A DNA stretch of 64,000 nt from VFZN01 sp963709325 (GTDB taxonomy: Bacteria; Acidobacteriota; Vicinamibacteria; Vicinamibacterales; UBA2999), in the NCBI GenBank assembly GCA_963709325.1, contig CAVPVV010000004.1, forward strand, positions 372,001 to 436,000. The letters are read 5' to 3'. The translations under genes were made by a program, and so were the position numbers. A model generated the notes under the pieces. That model was not told where the DNA came from, did no database searches, and was given only the letters and a program-made list of their open reading frames with translations. This document shows, piece after piece, positions 27,048 through 35,489 of the stretch (positions are counted from its first letter, which is position 1; each line of letters starts with the position of its first letter).

Positions 27048-28185
27048 CTACTCATCGTCGTCTGCAACCGGCGCGCCGAGCGTACCGGTGGCTTTCTGCA
27101 TCAAGTAGGTCTTGATGAACGGCTCGACGTCGCCGTCGAGGACCTTGTAGACCTGACCCTCTTCGTACTTCGTGCGATGGTCCTTAATCACCTGGTAGGG
27201 CTGGAGCACGTAGCTGCGGATCTGTGAGCCGAAGGCGATGTCCTTCTTGACGCCGCCGATGCTCTCGAGCTTGCTCTGCTGTTCTTTCACCTTCAGGTCA
27301 TAGAGCCGTGCCTTGAGCACCTTCATTGCAACGTCACGGTTCTTGTGCTGCGAGCGCTCGTTCTGGCACGACACGACGATGCCTGTCGGCAGGTGCGTAA
27401 TCCGAACCGCCGAATCGGTGACGTTGACGTGCTGCCCGCCGGCGCCGCTCGAACGGTAGGTGTCGATCCGCAAGTCCTTTTCTGGGATGTCGATCTGAAT
27501 GTCGTCGTCCATCTCCGGCCACACGTACACCGATGCGAACGACGTGTGGCGCCGCGCCGCCTGATCGAACGGTGAGATGCGAACCAGCCGGTGGACACCG
27601 GCTTCGGCGGCCATCAATCCGAACGCGTATTCGCCGGTCAACGTGAGCGTGACGCTCTTGAGCCCAGCCTCTTCACCGGGCTGGTAGTCGAGAATGTTGC
27701 GCTTGAAGCCGCGGCGCTCCGCCCACTTCAGGTACATGCGCAGCAGCATCTCGGCCCAGTCCTGCGACTCCGTGCCGCCGGCGCCGGGGTGAATGGTGAC
27801 GATGGCGTTGGCGGCATCGTGCTCGCCGCTCAACATCTTCTTCACCTCGCCCGCTTCGACCTCGGCCTCGAGGCCGTCGAGCGCCGACTGGAAATCCGCA
27901 GTGACGTCCTCGCCGGACTGCGCCCACTCGACCAGCACGGAGATGTCGCCCATCCGCCGTGCCAGCGAATTGCGGAGATCGGCGTCTTCGCTGACGCGCT
28001 GGCGCCGGCGCAAGGCCGCCTGGGCTTCCGCCTGGTTGTTCCAGAAATCCGGCGCGGCGACGCGCGCCTCGAGCCGGCTCAGTTCCTCGTCGAGTCGAGC
28101 GGCGTCAAAGATAGCTCCGGAGATCGGCGGCCCGCTTCAGCAGGTCGGTGGAGCGGCGAATCAGTTCATCGAGGACGAGGGCCAT
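27048..28185 (-). CDS. prfB: peptide chain release factor 2, with programmed +1 frameshift
   Basis: Recognises UGA and UAA stop codons and releases the peptide. The first 26 codons (MALVLDELIRRSTDLLKRAA...) end at an in-frame TGA at 28107-28105 in the sequence CTTTGAC. The main frame resumes one base on (GAC GCC GCT CGA) and encodes the helical domain, the stop-recognition SPF motif (RISPFDQAARRHTS) and the catalytic GGQ loop (SSGAGGQHVNVTDSAVRIT). Total 378 residues after the shift. This is the widespread autoregulatory recoding of RF2, not an error. The start overlaps the lnt 3' end by 25 bases. Confidence 0.95.
28104..28110 (-). promoter_or_regulatory. prfB programmed frameshift site
   Basis: CTTTGAC on the minus strand, the canonical slippery CTT plus TGA C of RF2 genes. 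A Shine-Dalgarno-like CGGAG lies four bases upstream (CGGAGCTATCTTTGAC), the known stimulator. When RF2 is scarce the ribosome slips +1 and RF2 is made. Confidence 0.9.
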
Positions 28186-29603
28186 GGTCTCCTGAAGGAC
28201 ACCGCCAGGGCCAGCACCGTCAGGATGACGCTGGCGTCGGCGACGCGGTCTCCCATTGTGGCATACGGCGTCTTCGCCTGCACGAAGCGCGCTTCGCCGA
28301 CGACAACCGTCGTCTCGCCAAGGCGCGTCCGAGCGAGCACCCGGCCGTAGGGATCGACGATGCCGGTGATCCCGGTGTTGGCAGCGCGGACGAGATACCG
28401 CCCCTGCTCGATCGCCCGCATCGTCGCCATCTCGAAGTGCTGAAACGGCGCCGACGACTCCCCGTACCACGCGTCGTTGGTGATCGTGGTGAGCAGCTCG
28501 CTGCCCTGCCGGACGGCTTCGCGCATCAACGACGGGTACGTGACCTCGTAGCAGATCGCCGTGCTCGCCATGTGGCCGTTGACCGGCAGCATCGTGACCA
28601 TCTGTCCTGGAGAGAAGTCGCTGACCGCCTCGACGAGCGGTTTGACGAAGAACAGCAGGTCCTTGAACGGCACGTATTCGCCGAACGGAACGAGGTGCAT
28701 CTTCCGGTAAACCGCCGCCGTCGCGCCTCCGGTGTCGAGCATGAATGCGGAGTTGTAATACGTGTTCCGCGCACCCCGCTCGATCTCGTCGCTGCCGAAG
28801 AGCAGCGGCACGCCGGTCGATTCCACGAGCCTTCGAACCAGCGCCTGCCCGGTCGGCTGCTCATCGAACAGGAACGGCGTCGCCGATTCCGGCCACAGCA
28901 CGAATTGCGCGCCTTCACCGACCGCCTTGCGGGTCATCTGGATGTAGCGTTCGACGGTCTGCCCTGCCTTCGCGCCGTTCCACTTGTCCACCTGCGCGAC
29001 GTTTGCCTGGACGAGACCGACCTTGATCGGCGTTCCCGTCTCGACGAGGGTGTTGGCCGACAGGCGCATGCCGCCCCAGATGGAGGCGATGGCAATGGTG
29101 GCGACGGTGGCGGCGAGCGCGAGTCGCTGGCGGCGCGGCCCGGACACGATCACGAGTGCGAACCCGGCGTTGACGAGCGCCACGAACAGGGACAACAGGT
29201 AGACGCCGCCGAGGCTCGCCAGCTGCGCGATCGGCAGCAGCGTCACCATGGTGTTGCCCAGTGGAATCCAGGGGAAACCGCCGAACATCCAGCCGCGCGC
29301 GTACTCCGCGGTCACCCAGGCGGCCGCGCCAAGCGGCAGCCCGACCCAGCCCAACTTGCGAACCAGATACCCGGTGACTCCCGCCGCCAGTGCCAGGTAC
29401 AGCGACATGTAGAGCACCAGGAGCAGGGCTGTGATGACGGCGACCGGCCATGGCAGGCCGCCGAAGGTCTGGACCGTGGCGCCGGTCCAGTAGACAGTCC
29501 CGGCGAAGTGCACGCCTCCGGTGAGGAGTCCCAGCAGGAAGCCGCGACGAAACGTGTGGCCAGGCAGAGCATCGGCGCGCCCCCGCCAACCGCTCAGCGC
29601 CAC
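28161..29603 (-). CDS. lnt: apolipoprotein N-acyltransferase
   Basis: Inner-membrane enzyme that adds the third acyl chain to lipoproteins; a lipoprotein substrate (the efflux adaptor at 4911) is in this window. The 480 residues from the GTG at 29603 hold several membrane helices and a periplasmic nitrilase-type domain: VGLVQANVAQVDKW, FVLWPESATPFLF (catalytic Glu region), RKMHLVPFGEYVPF (Lys), and TAICYEVTYPSLM (catalytic Cys). The same frame continues upstream to about 29705 with a first helix typical of Lnt (ALIAGVLLALSFPRYGYGAVG) but no ATG, GTG or TTG; a CTG at 29705 is the only candidate. The true start is therefore uncertain. Confidence 0.9.
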   Translation of the reverse strand: MALSGWRGRADALPGHTFRRGFLLGLLTGGVHFAGTVYWTGATVQTFGGLPWPVAVITALLLVLYMSLYLALAAGVTGYLVRKLGWVGLPLGAAAWVTAEYARGWMFGGFPWIPLGNTMVTLLPIAQLASLGGVYLLSLFVALVNAGFALVIVSGPRRQRLALAATVATIAIASIWGGMRLSANTLVETGTPIKVGLVQANVAQVDKWNGAKAGQTVERYIQMTRKAVGEGAQFVLWPESATPFLFDEQPTGQALVRRLVESTGVPLLFGSDEIERGARNTYYNSAFMLDTGGATAAVYRKMHLVPFGEYVPFKDLLFFVKPLVEAVSDFSPGQMVTMLPVNGHMASTAICYEVTYPSLMREAVRQGSELLTTITNDAWYGESSAPFQHFEMATMRAIEQGRYLVRAANTGITGIVDPYGRVLARTRLGETTVVVGEARFVQAKTPYATMGDRVADASVILTVLALAVSFRRPWPSSSMN

Positions 29604-29689
29604 CCACAGCGGGACGAGCGCGATGAACCCGACAGCGCCGTACCCGTAACGCGGGAACGACAGGGCCAGCAGGACGCCCGCGATGAGCG

Positions 29690-30439
29690 CTAGCGAACGA
29701 TCCAGGGGTCGAACTGCTCTTCCTTCTTCAGCTTCTGGGCGACGCGGTCTGCCTCGCGCGGTTCCTTGAACTTGCCGACCCGCACGCGGAAGAGCGCGGG
29801 CGCGCCGGGGGCTGGAGCCACGACGTAGGCGGTGTAGCCTTTGCCCACCAGCCGATTGGCCAGCGCCTCGGCTTCGCCGCGGACCCGGAATGCCGACACC
29901 TGCACGGCCACGCCCGGACCCTGCGGCTCCGCGAGCGCCGGATTCGGCGGGGCCTCAGTCTTCTTCTCGGGCGCTGCCGCCTTCGCCGGTGGCGCCGCGG
30001 GCGGGCTGCCTGCGCCGGCCTTTGCTTCCTTGGCGGCCGATGGTGTCGCCGCTGCAGGCCCGGGAGGCGCTGCCGCGGGCGGGTCGGGAGCCACCTGTTC
30101 CCCCTTCGGAGTCGGCGCGTCGGCGGCGGGCCTCAACTTCTCAGTCGGCGGGTTGGCGCTCGACAGGGTACCGGCGAACGTCGTGTTCTCTTTCGGCGTC
30201 GTCGGCGCGCTGCCGTTGGTTACGGTTTCTGCCGGCGGTGGCGGCGCCGGTTCGGGCCCCGCAGCCTCTACCGTGGTGCTTTCCGTAAGCCCGCGATCGA
30301 GGCGCACCCCGCGGCCCACGAGTACGCCACAGAGGAAGATCACGACCGACACCACGGTGACGGCCATGAACAGGAACACCAGCTGCTTGCCGTTCAGCTG
30401 AATTTCGTGGAACCCGTCGTCGTGTGTGGCACCAGCCAT
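29690..30439 (-). CDS. SPOR domain membrane protein
   Basis: A 249-residue protein anchored by one membrane helix at about residues 19-41 (LVFLFMAVTVVSVVIFLCGV). A long Pro/Ala-rich periplasmic linker follows (about 55-165) and then a C-terminal SPOR domain (VAVQVSAFRVRGEAEALANR to FRVRVGKFKEPREADRVAQKL). SPOR domains bind denuded peptidoglycan at division sites. Neighbours lnt and the TPR gene are on the same strand. The ATG at 30439 is preferred over the GTG at 30454. Confidence 0.87.
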   Translation of the reverse strand: MAGATHDDGFHEIQLNGKQLVFLFMAVTVVSVVIFLCGVLVGRGVRLDRGLTESTTVEAAGPEPAPPPPAETVTNGSAPTTPKENTTFAGTLSSANPPTEKLRPAADAPTPKGEQVAPDPPAAAPPGPAAATPSAAKEAKAGAGSPPAAPPAKAAAPEKKTEAPPNPALAEPQGPGVAVQVSAFRVRGEAEALANRLVGKGYTAYVVAPAPGAPALFRVRVGKFKEPREADRVAQKLKKEEQFDPWIVR

Positions 30440-30468
30440 AAGCGTTTGATGCACATGATTTTACACCA

Positions 30469-32073
30469 CTACGGCGGCGACAGCAGCCCCTTCAGCCGGG
30501 CGACTTCCGGGGACCGTGGATCCAGGGCCGCCGCCCGATCGAGCTCGGCCTTCGCGGCGGCAGGGTTTTCCACGGCGACGTAGGCCTCACCCAGAGCAGC
30601 GTGGGTTCGTGCTGTCGGCTCGCTCCACACGGCAATTTTGAGGGCCTGGACGGCGGCGTCGTCTTTCCCCTGGCGCAGGTAGAGACGGCCGAGCAGGAGG
30701 TGGGCTTCCGAGAGGTACGGCGAAAGGTAGAGCGCTCGGCGGAGCTCTTGCTCGGCTTCGCGGTCCTGTTCTCGCTCCAGGGCGCGCCGGCCGGCGTCCA
30801 GGTGGAAGGCCGCCAGTGAGGCCTGTTCACGCTGCCCGCTGGCGGTGATGATCGTGTCCACGCGCGCCGATGGCGCATCGAGCTGATCGTGAAGGCGCTC
30901 GAGCCCGTGCGGGATGAGCTCACCGCCGCCTCCGGCACGGCTCTCCCACTGCGCAAACCGTGACGACAGCTGCCGCGCCAGCTCCCGCTCGCGGCCGGCT
31001 TCGGCCGCTGCGCCGGTCTGCTGCAACGCCGCGGCGAGGACGAAATGCGCTTCGCCGTCGGCCGGATTCCTGCGGACCGACTCTCGAAGCCAATAGGCCG
31101 CGGCATTGGCGTCCTTGTCGAGCCAATACGCGTACCCGAGGTTGAAGAAGTAATCGGCCTGACCGGGATCGAGCTCGGTCGCCTGAGTGAAGAAGAAGGT
31201 TGCCTTGCCCGACTGCGGCGGCGAGCCGCGCCGCAATTGCACGACGCCGATCGCGTTGGCGACGACGGCGAGCGGCGCGCTGCTCTGCATGGTGCGCAGC
31301 ACGCCATACGCTTCTTCATCGCGCTTGAGGCGAATCAGCGACATCGCCGCGGCGAAGCGGCCCTCGCGCTCGAGAAGGCTGCCCGTGCGGACGCCGTTGA
31401 CGGCGTCGAGCGCGCGCTGATGTTCGCCCTGCTCGGTATGCAGTTCCCAGAGGGACAGCCGCACAGCGTCGTACTCCGACGCCGACCGCAATGCCCGATC
31501 GAAGAACGCTCGTTGGGTTGAGGGAGTGTCGGCCACCAGTCCCTGGCTGTACAACTCGAACGCGGCCACCGACGGCGGCGGTCGCCACGCAGTTACCGGG
31601 CCGCCGGTACCGGCCAGCCGGCCCGCGAGCGACGCCGTCAGCTGGAACAGCCCGCTGAGCGGTCCGCGTTCGGTCGCGTCCGGAGACAGACGGCCGCTAT
31701 CGAGCTGAACCACGCGAGCCGTGACGACAAGATCGTCTGCGGACTGTTCGACACGGCCGACAATCACCGCGCTGGCGCCCACGGCTTGTCCCACCCTGAC
31801 GGTCGACGCGCGGCTCAGCGCCGCGGCAATCGGCAACTGCAGCCGATCGAAGGCAGCCACGCGCTCGTCGCGGCCGACGACCTCGAACCCAGCCGCGTCT
31901 ACCGCGTCGGAGAGCAGCGTCGCCAGACCTTCGCGAAGCCAGAGCAGGCGCGGGTTCGCCTGCGGGTTCTCGAAGGGCAGGACCACGACAACGGCGCCCG
32001 GCGCAAGCTGCGCGTACGCGGGCCGTGGGAGCAGCGCTAGCACGCCAAGGAAGAGAAAGGCACTTGCGATCAG
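30469..32073 (-). CDS. secreted TPR-repeat protein with a TolB-like N-terminal domain
   Basis: About 534 residues. A signal peptide (FLFLGVLALLPRPAYA before QLAPG) is followed by a domain with VVVLPFENPQANPRLLWLREGL, GFEVVGRDERVAAFDRL and GASAVIVGRVEQ, like the TolB N-terminal/FlgO type that reads as a periplasmic 'transferrin-like' alpha-beta fold. Next come many TPR helices (YDAVRLSLWELHTEQGEHQR, ADYFFNLGYAYWLDKDANAA, AHLLLGRLYLRQGKDDAAVQ) to the end. The only ATG starts (32181 or 32193) lie inside the neighbour's coding region; CTG at 32073-32071 overlaps its stop (CTGA) and gives the plausible N terminus, so a non-standard start is proposed. Confidence 0.78.
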   Translation of the reverse strand: MIASAFLFLGVLALLPRPAYAQLAPGAVVVVLPFENPQANPRLLWLREGLATLLSDAVDAAGFEVVGRDERVAAFDRLQLPIAAALSRASTVRVGQAVGASAVIVGRVEQSADDLVVTARVVQLDSGRLSPDATERGPLSGLFQLTASLAGRLAGTGGPVTAWRPPPSVAAFELYSQGLVADTPSTQRAFFDRALRSASEYDAVRLSLWELHTEQGEHQRALDAVNGVRTGSLLEREGRFAAAMSLIRLKRDEEAYGVLRTMQSSAPLAVVANAIGVVQLRRGSPPQSGKATFFFTQATELDPGQADYFFNLGYAYWLDKDANAAAYWLRESVRRNPADGEAHFVLAAALQQTGAAAEAGRERELARQLSSRFAQWESRAGGGGELIPHGLERLHDQLDAPSARVDTIITASGQREQASLAAFHLDAGRRALEREQDREAEQELRRALYLSPYLSEAHLLLGRLYLRQGKDDAAVQALKIAVWSEPTARTHAALGEAYVAVENPAAAKAELDRAAALDPRSPEVARLKGLLSPP

Positions 32074-32666
32074 GCGCGGTCGAGCACTTCCACCGCGGCC
32101 GGAACCATGCCGCGCACGACCAGCCTCAGCCGGCAACCTGGCGCCGATTCGTCCACGTCCACGAGCCCATCCACGCCGCATAATCGCAGGCACTCAGTGT
32201 ACGCCGACGCGTAGTACCGCCGCATCGGCATCGACGAGGGCTCCCTCAGGTAATCGAAGAGCGGCGACTTGATCTCGATGCTGCCCTGGCCGTCCTTCAG
32301 ATGGAGGACGACCTTGGAGCGGCTGATCGTCTCGAGGACGAGGGCGCGGCCGACTCCGAGCGCGGCGCGGACCCGCAGCGAGAATGGGAGCCGCTCCATG
32401 ATTCGCTTCCGGAAACCGGAAAGACTGCCGAATGTCCACTCCGCGGCGCAGGCCCCTGCATGCGCCACGATGACGCGATCGGCCGGAGGCCCCTCGCGTT
32501 GAACGAAGCTCAGGACGGCTCCGAGCGGCGCGAGTCCGATACGTCCGTCGCGCATTCCCGTCGGACTGAGCCAGTTCTCGTAGAAATCGAGGCGCGTGGG
32601 CGAGACGTCGGCAATGCCCTGGTGCAGGCTGGCAATGAGCAGGCGGCCTATCCCGGCGTCAACCAT
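32070..32666 (-). CDS. conserved protein of unknown function
   Basis: A 198-residue soluble-looking protein (no signal peptide or membrane segment). Segments such as ADVSPTRLDFYENWLSPTGM, AVLSFVQREG, AEWTFGSLSGFRKRIM and SAYTECLRLCGVDGLVDVDE look ordered and conserved. I do not recognise a family; the overall arrangement faintly recalls V4R-type small-molecule-binding proteins, but that is a guess. Its stop codon overlaps the proposed CTG start of the TPR gene, so the two are co-translated. It is divergent from argS. Confidence 0.7.
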   Translation of the reverse strand: MVDAGIGRLLIASLHQGIADVSPTRLDFYENWLSPTGMRDGRIGLAPLGAVLSFVQREGPPADRVIVAHAGACAAEWTFGSLSGFRKRIMERLPFSLRVRAALGVGRALVLETISRSKVVLHLKDGQGSIEIKSPLFDYLREPSSMPMRRYYASAYTECLRLCGVDGLVDVDESAPGCRLRLVVRGMVPAAVEVLDRA

Positions 32667-32681
32667 GTCCCCGGTTCACTG

Positions 32682-32687
32682 TAGAAT
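32682..32687 (+). promoter_or_regulatory. possible argS -10 element
   Basis: TAGAAT about 90 bases before argS, in the 110-base gap that separates it from the divergent gene. The -35 position is poor. The rest of the gap shows no other clear signal. Confidence 0.25.
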
Positions 32688-32776
32688 GCATGGTGCCCGC
32701 GGACATGGCCCGCATCGACCGACTTCGCGCGTAGAGCGTACCGCACCGCTGAGGTCGAGTCAACGAACGAACACGC

Positions 32777-34789
32777 ATGATTCTGCCGCTCCACGAAGCA
32801 CTCGAGGCGCGTGTGCGCGCGATTCTCGCCGAGAAGCACCAGATTGGCGACGAGGCCGGCGTAACCGTGGCGATCGAGACACCGCCGAACCGCACCCTCG
32901 GTGATCTGGGGACCCCTGTCGCCTTCGAACTCGCGCGCCGCCTGCGTAAGGCGCCGCGAGCCATCGCGCAGGAGCTCGCCGCCGAGATGGGCGCGATTCC
33001 CGGTGTCGCACGCGTCGAAGCCGCGGCGAACGGTTATCTGAACGTCTTCCTGGATCGGCCGGCGTTTCTCTGCACTCGGCTGGGCCTCGCGGGAAGCCTC
33101 CCGGCCCAGGCGCCGCCCGTCGGCAAGACCATCGTCGAACACACCGCGATCAATCCGAACAAAGCGGCACATATAGGCCATCTGCGCAACGCTGCGCTCG
33201 GCGACACGCTCGTGCGCGTGCTCCGCTTCAGCGGCGCGCCGGTCGAAGTCCAGAACTACATCGACGACACCGGCGTTCAGGTCGCCGACGTTGTCGTCGG
33301 CTTTCAGGCGCTCGAGCCGAAGTCGCTCGATGAAGTCAAAGCGCTCGCGGACACCACGCGCTTCGACTATTACTGCTGGGACCTCTACGCACGCGTGACC
33401 GAGTGGTACGAGGCCGACAAGGAGCGTCTCAAGGTCCGGGCCGAGGCGCTGCACGCCATCGAGCACGGCACCGAGCCGGCGGCCGCGATGGGGGCCTTCA
33501 TCGCGGATCGCATCGTCCGCTGCCACCTCCAGACGATGGCGCGGCTCAACATCGATTACGAGCTGCTGACGTGGGAGGGCGACATCCTGCGCCTGAAGTT
33601 CTGGGCCCGTGCGTTCGAGGTTCTCAAAGAGCAGAACGCCGTGTTCCTCCAGACCGAGGGGCGGCTGGCCGGCTGCTGGGTGATGACGATCGACGAGGAT
33701 CCGTCGGCGCCACGCGACGAGACCGCCGAGGACGATCCGGAGCAGCGCGAAAAGGTGATCGTTCGTTCGAATGGAACCGTGACCTACGTTGGTAAGGACA
33801 TGGCTTATCAGTTCTGGAAGTCCGGAATCCTCGGCCGCGACTTTCAGTACCGTCATTTTGCCTCGCGGATGGACGGTAGCGCGCTCTGGGCGACGACCAG
33901 CCAGGCGGCGCTCGCCGAGGCCGCTCACCCGCCGTTTGGCGGAGCGGCGGCCACCTACAACGTCATCGACGTCCGCCAGTCGTACCTGCAGAAGCTGCTG
34001 AAGCAGGCGCTGATCGCGGTCGGTCACCCCGCCGAATCCGAGCGGCTTCACCACTTCTCGTACGAGATGGTGGCACTCTCACACGCCACTGCCCGCGAGC
34101 TCGGGTTCGCGCCGGCGCCCGATTCAGAGGAAGCGAAGAGACCGTTCGTCGAGGTGTCCGGCCGCAAGGGACTCGGCGTCAAGGCCGACGACCTGATCGC
34201 TCGCGTCATCGAGAAGGCCCTCGCGGAAGTCGAACGCCGCCAGCCCGAACTCGCCGATGCCGAGCGGCGGCGGATTGCGTCGGACATCGGCATCGCCGCG
34301 GTGCGCTACTTCCTGGTGAAGTACTCGCGGACCAAGGTCATCGCCTTCGACATCGACGAGGCTCTCAGCTTCGAGGGCGAAAGCGGACCGTACCTGCAGT
34401 ACGCCGTGGTCCGGGCCAACAACATCTTCCAGAAGCTGCAGGAACGCGAAGGCCGCGGCGAGCACGACCTCCTCATCGGGTTGCCGGCGCTGGCGCCGGA
34501 GGCCCTGAACGGCGCCGACGGCGACCACGAGCTCTGGGCGCTGGTCCTCGAGGCGTCCCGTCTCGATGACGTCGTCGGGCAGGTGATTCGGACGCTGGAA
34601 TTTTCGGTGCTCGCCAAGTACGGCTTCGGCCTCGCGCAGATGTTCAACGCCTTCTACCACCGTGCGCCGATCCTCAACGAGGAACGAGACGACGTCCGCC
34701 GCTGGCGCGCGGCCGGCGTGGTCTACTTCCGGCAGCAGTTGTCCCGGGTGCTCGACCTGATGGGCATCCGCGTGCCGCCCCGGATGTGA
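32777..34789 (+). CDS. argS: arginyl-tRNA synthetase
   Basis: Class I synthetase that charges tRNA-Arg. The 670-residue product has the N-terminal Add-1 domain (tRNA D-loop contact), the HIGH motif in NPNKAAHIGHLRNAALGDT near residue 132, and the catalytic core with EVQNYIDDTGVQVADVV. The KMSK-like region is SGRKGLGVKADDLIARVI (KGLGVK in place of the lysine-rich loop). The C-terminal DALR anticodon-binding domain ends LDLMGIRVPPRM. The ATG start is the first codon with the family N terminus LPLHEALEARVRAIL. Upstream the gap carries a TAGAAT hexamer. Confidence 0.94.
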   Translation: MILPLHEALEARVRAILAEKHQIGDEAGVTVAIETPPNRTLGDLGTPVAFELARRLRKAPRAIAQELAAEMGAIPGVARVEAAANGYLNVFLDRPAFLCTRLGLAGSLPAQAPPVGKTIVEHTAINPNKAAHIGHLRNAALGDTLVRVLRFSGAPVEVQNYIDDTGVQVADVVVGFQALEPKSLDEVKALADTTRFDYYCWDLYARVTEWYEADKERLKVRAEALHAIEHGTEPAAAMGAFIADRIVRCHLQTMARLNIDYELLTWEGDILRLKFWARAFEVLKEQNAVFLQTEGRLAGCWVMTIDEDPSAPRDETAEDDPEQREKVIVRSNGTVTYVGKDMAYQFWKSGILGRDFQYRHFASRMDGSALWATTSQAALAEAAHPPFGGAAATYNVIDVRQSYLQKLLKQALIAVGHPAESERLHHFSYEMVALSHATARELGFAPAPDSEEAKRPFVEVSGRKGLGVKADDLIARVIEKALAEVERRQPELADAERRRIASDIGIAAVRYFLVKYSRTKVIAFDIDEALSFEGESGPYLQYAVVRANNIFQKLQEREGRGEHDLLIGLPALAPEALNGADGDHELWALVLEASRLDDVVGQVIRTLEFSVLAKYGFGLAQMFNAFYHRAPILNEERDDVRRWRAAGVVYFRQQLSRVLDLMGIRVPPRM

Positions 34790-34802
34790 TCGGAGAATCG
34801 CC

Positions 34803-35489
34803 ATGGCCCTGATTGCGGTCTCGCAGAACCGCCGTGTCACCGACTACCTGGAATCGGTGCGCCGCGCCGGGGGTGACCCGGTGGAAGTGGCCGACACGCA
34901 CGAAGATCCCGCCTCGATCGTGGCGCGGGTCCGCGGCGTCATGCTCACCGGCGGCGGCGACGTGGACCCCAGCCTCTACGGCGAGGCGCCGCACGCAACC
35001 TACGAACCGGCCGAACCAGGCCGCGACGCCTTCGAGATCGCGCTCGCCCGGGCCGCGGTGGCCGCCGGCATTCCCCTGCTCGCGATCTGCCGCGGCATGC
35101 AGGTGCTGAACGTGGCGATGGGCGGATCGCTCGTCCAGGACATCCCGTCGGAAGTTACCGGCGCGCTCGATCACGCGATTCGCGAGCCGCGCTTCCACAT
35201 CGCGCACGAGGTGTGGGTGAGCAAGGGCTCGATGCTCTGGACGATCATGCAGGACGACCTCGACGGCGAGAGCCTGAGCGTCAACAGCCGGCATCACCAG
35301 TCGGTGAAGAGGGTCGCCGAGGGATTCGAGGTGAGCGCCACCGCGCCCGACGGCGTGATCGAAGCCATCGAACGGCCGGGCAGCCGCTTTTGCATCGCCG
35401 TCCAGTGGCACCCGGAGAACTTCTGGAGAACGGGGGAATTCAGGCCGCTCTTCGAGAGTTTCCTGCGAGCGGCCAGGGGAGAGAGTTAA
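34803..35489 (+). CDS. gamma-glutamyl-gamma-aminobutyrate hydrolase family (peptidase C26)
   Basis: A class I glutamine amidotransferase-like hydrolase of 228 residues, 13 bases after argS. The nucleophile Cys96 is in LLAICRGMQVLN, the dyad His203 and Glu205 in QWHPENFW, and the oxyanion-hole region in MLTGGGDVDPSLYG. Related enzymes cleave gamma-glutamyl-GABA (PuuD) or gamma-glutamylated compounds; the substrate here is unknown. The last four bases overlap the convergent RlmD-like gene. Confidence 0.9.
   Translation: MALIAVSQNRRVTDYLESVRRAGGDPVEVADTHEDPASIVARVRGVMLTGGGDVDPSLYGEAPHATYEPAEPGRDAFEIALARAAVAAGIPLLAICRGMQVLNVAMGGSLVQDIPSEVTGALDHAIREPRFHIAHEVWVSKGSMLWTIMQDDLDGESLSVNSRHHQSVKRVAEGFEVSATAPDGVIEAIERPGSRFCIAVQWHPENFWRTGEFRPLFESFLRAARGES

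Noticed and set aside
27591..29693. 700-residue open frame on the plus strand
   Set aside because: Antisense shadow of prfB and lnt, composition typical of a shadow.
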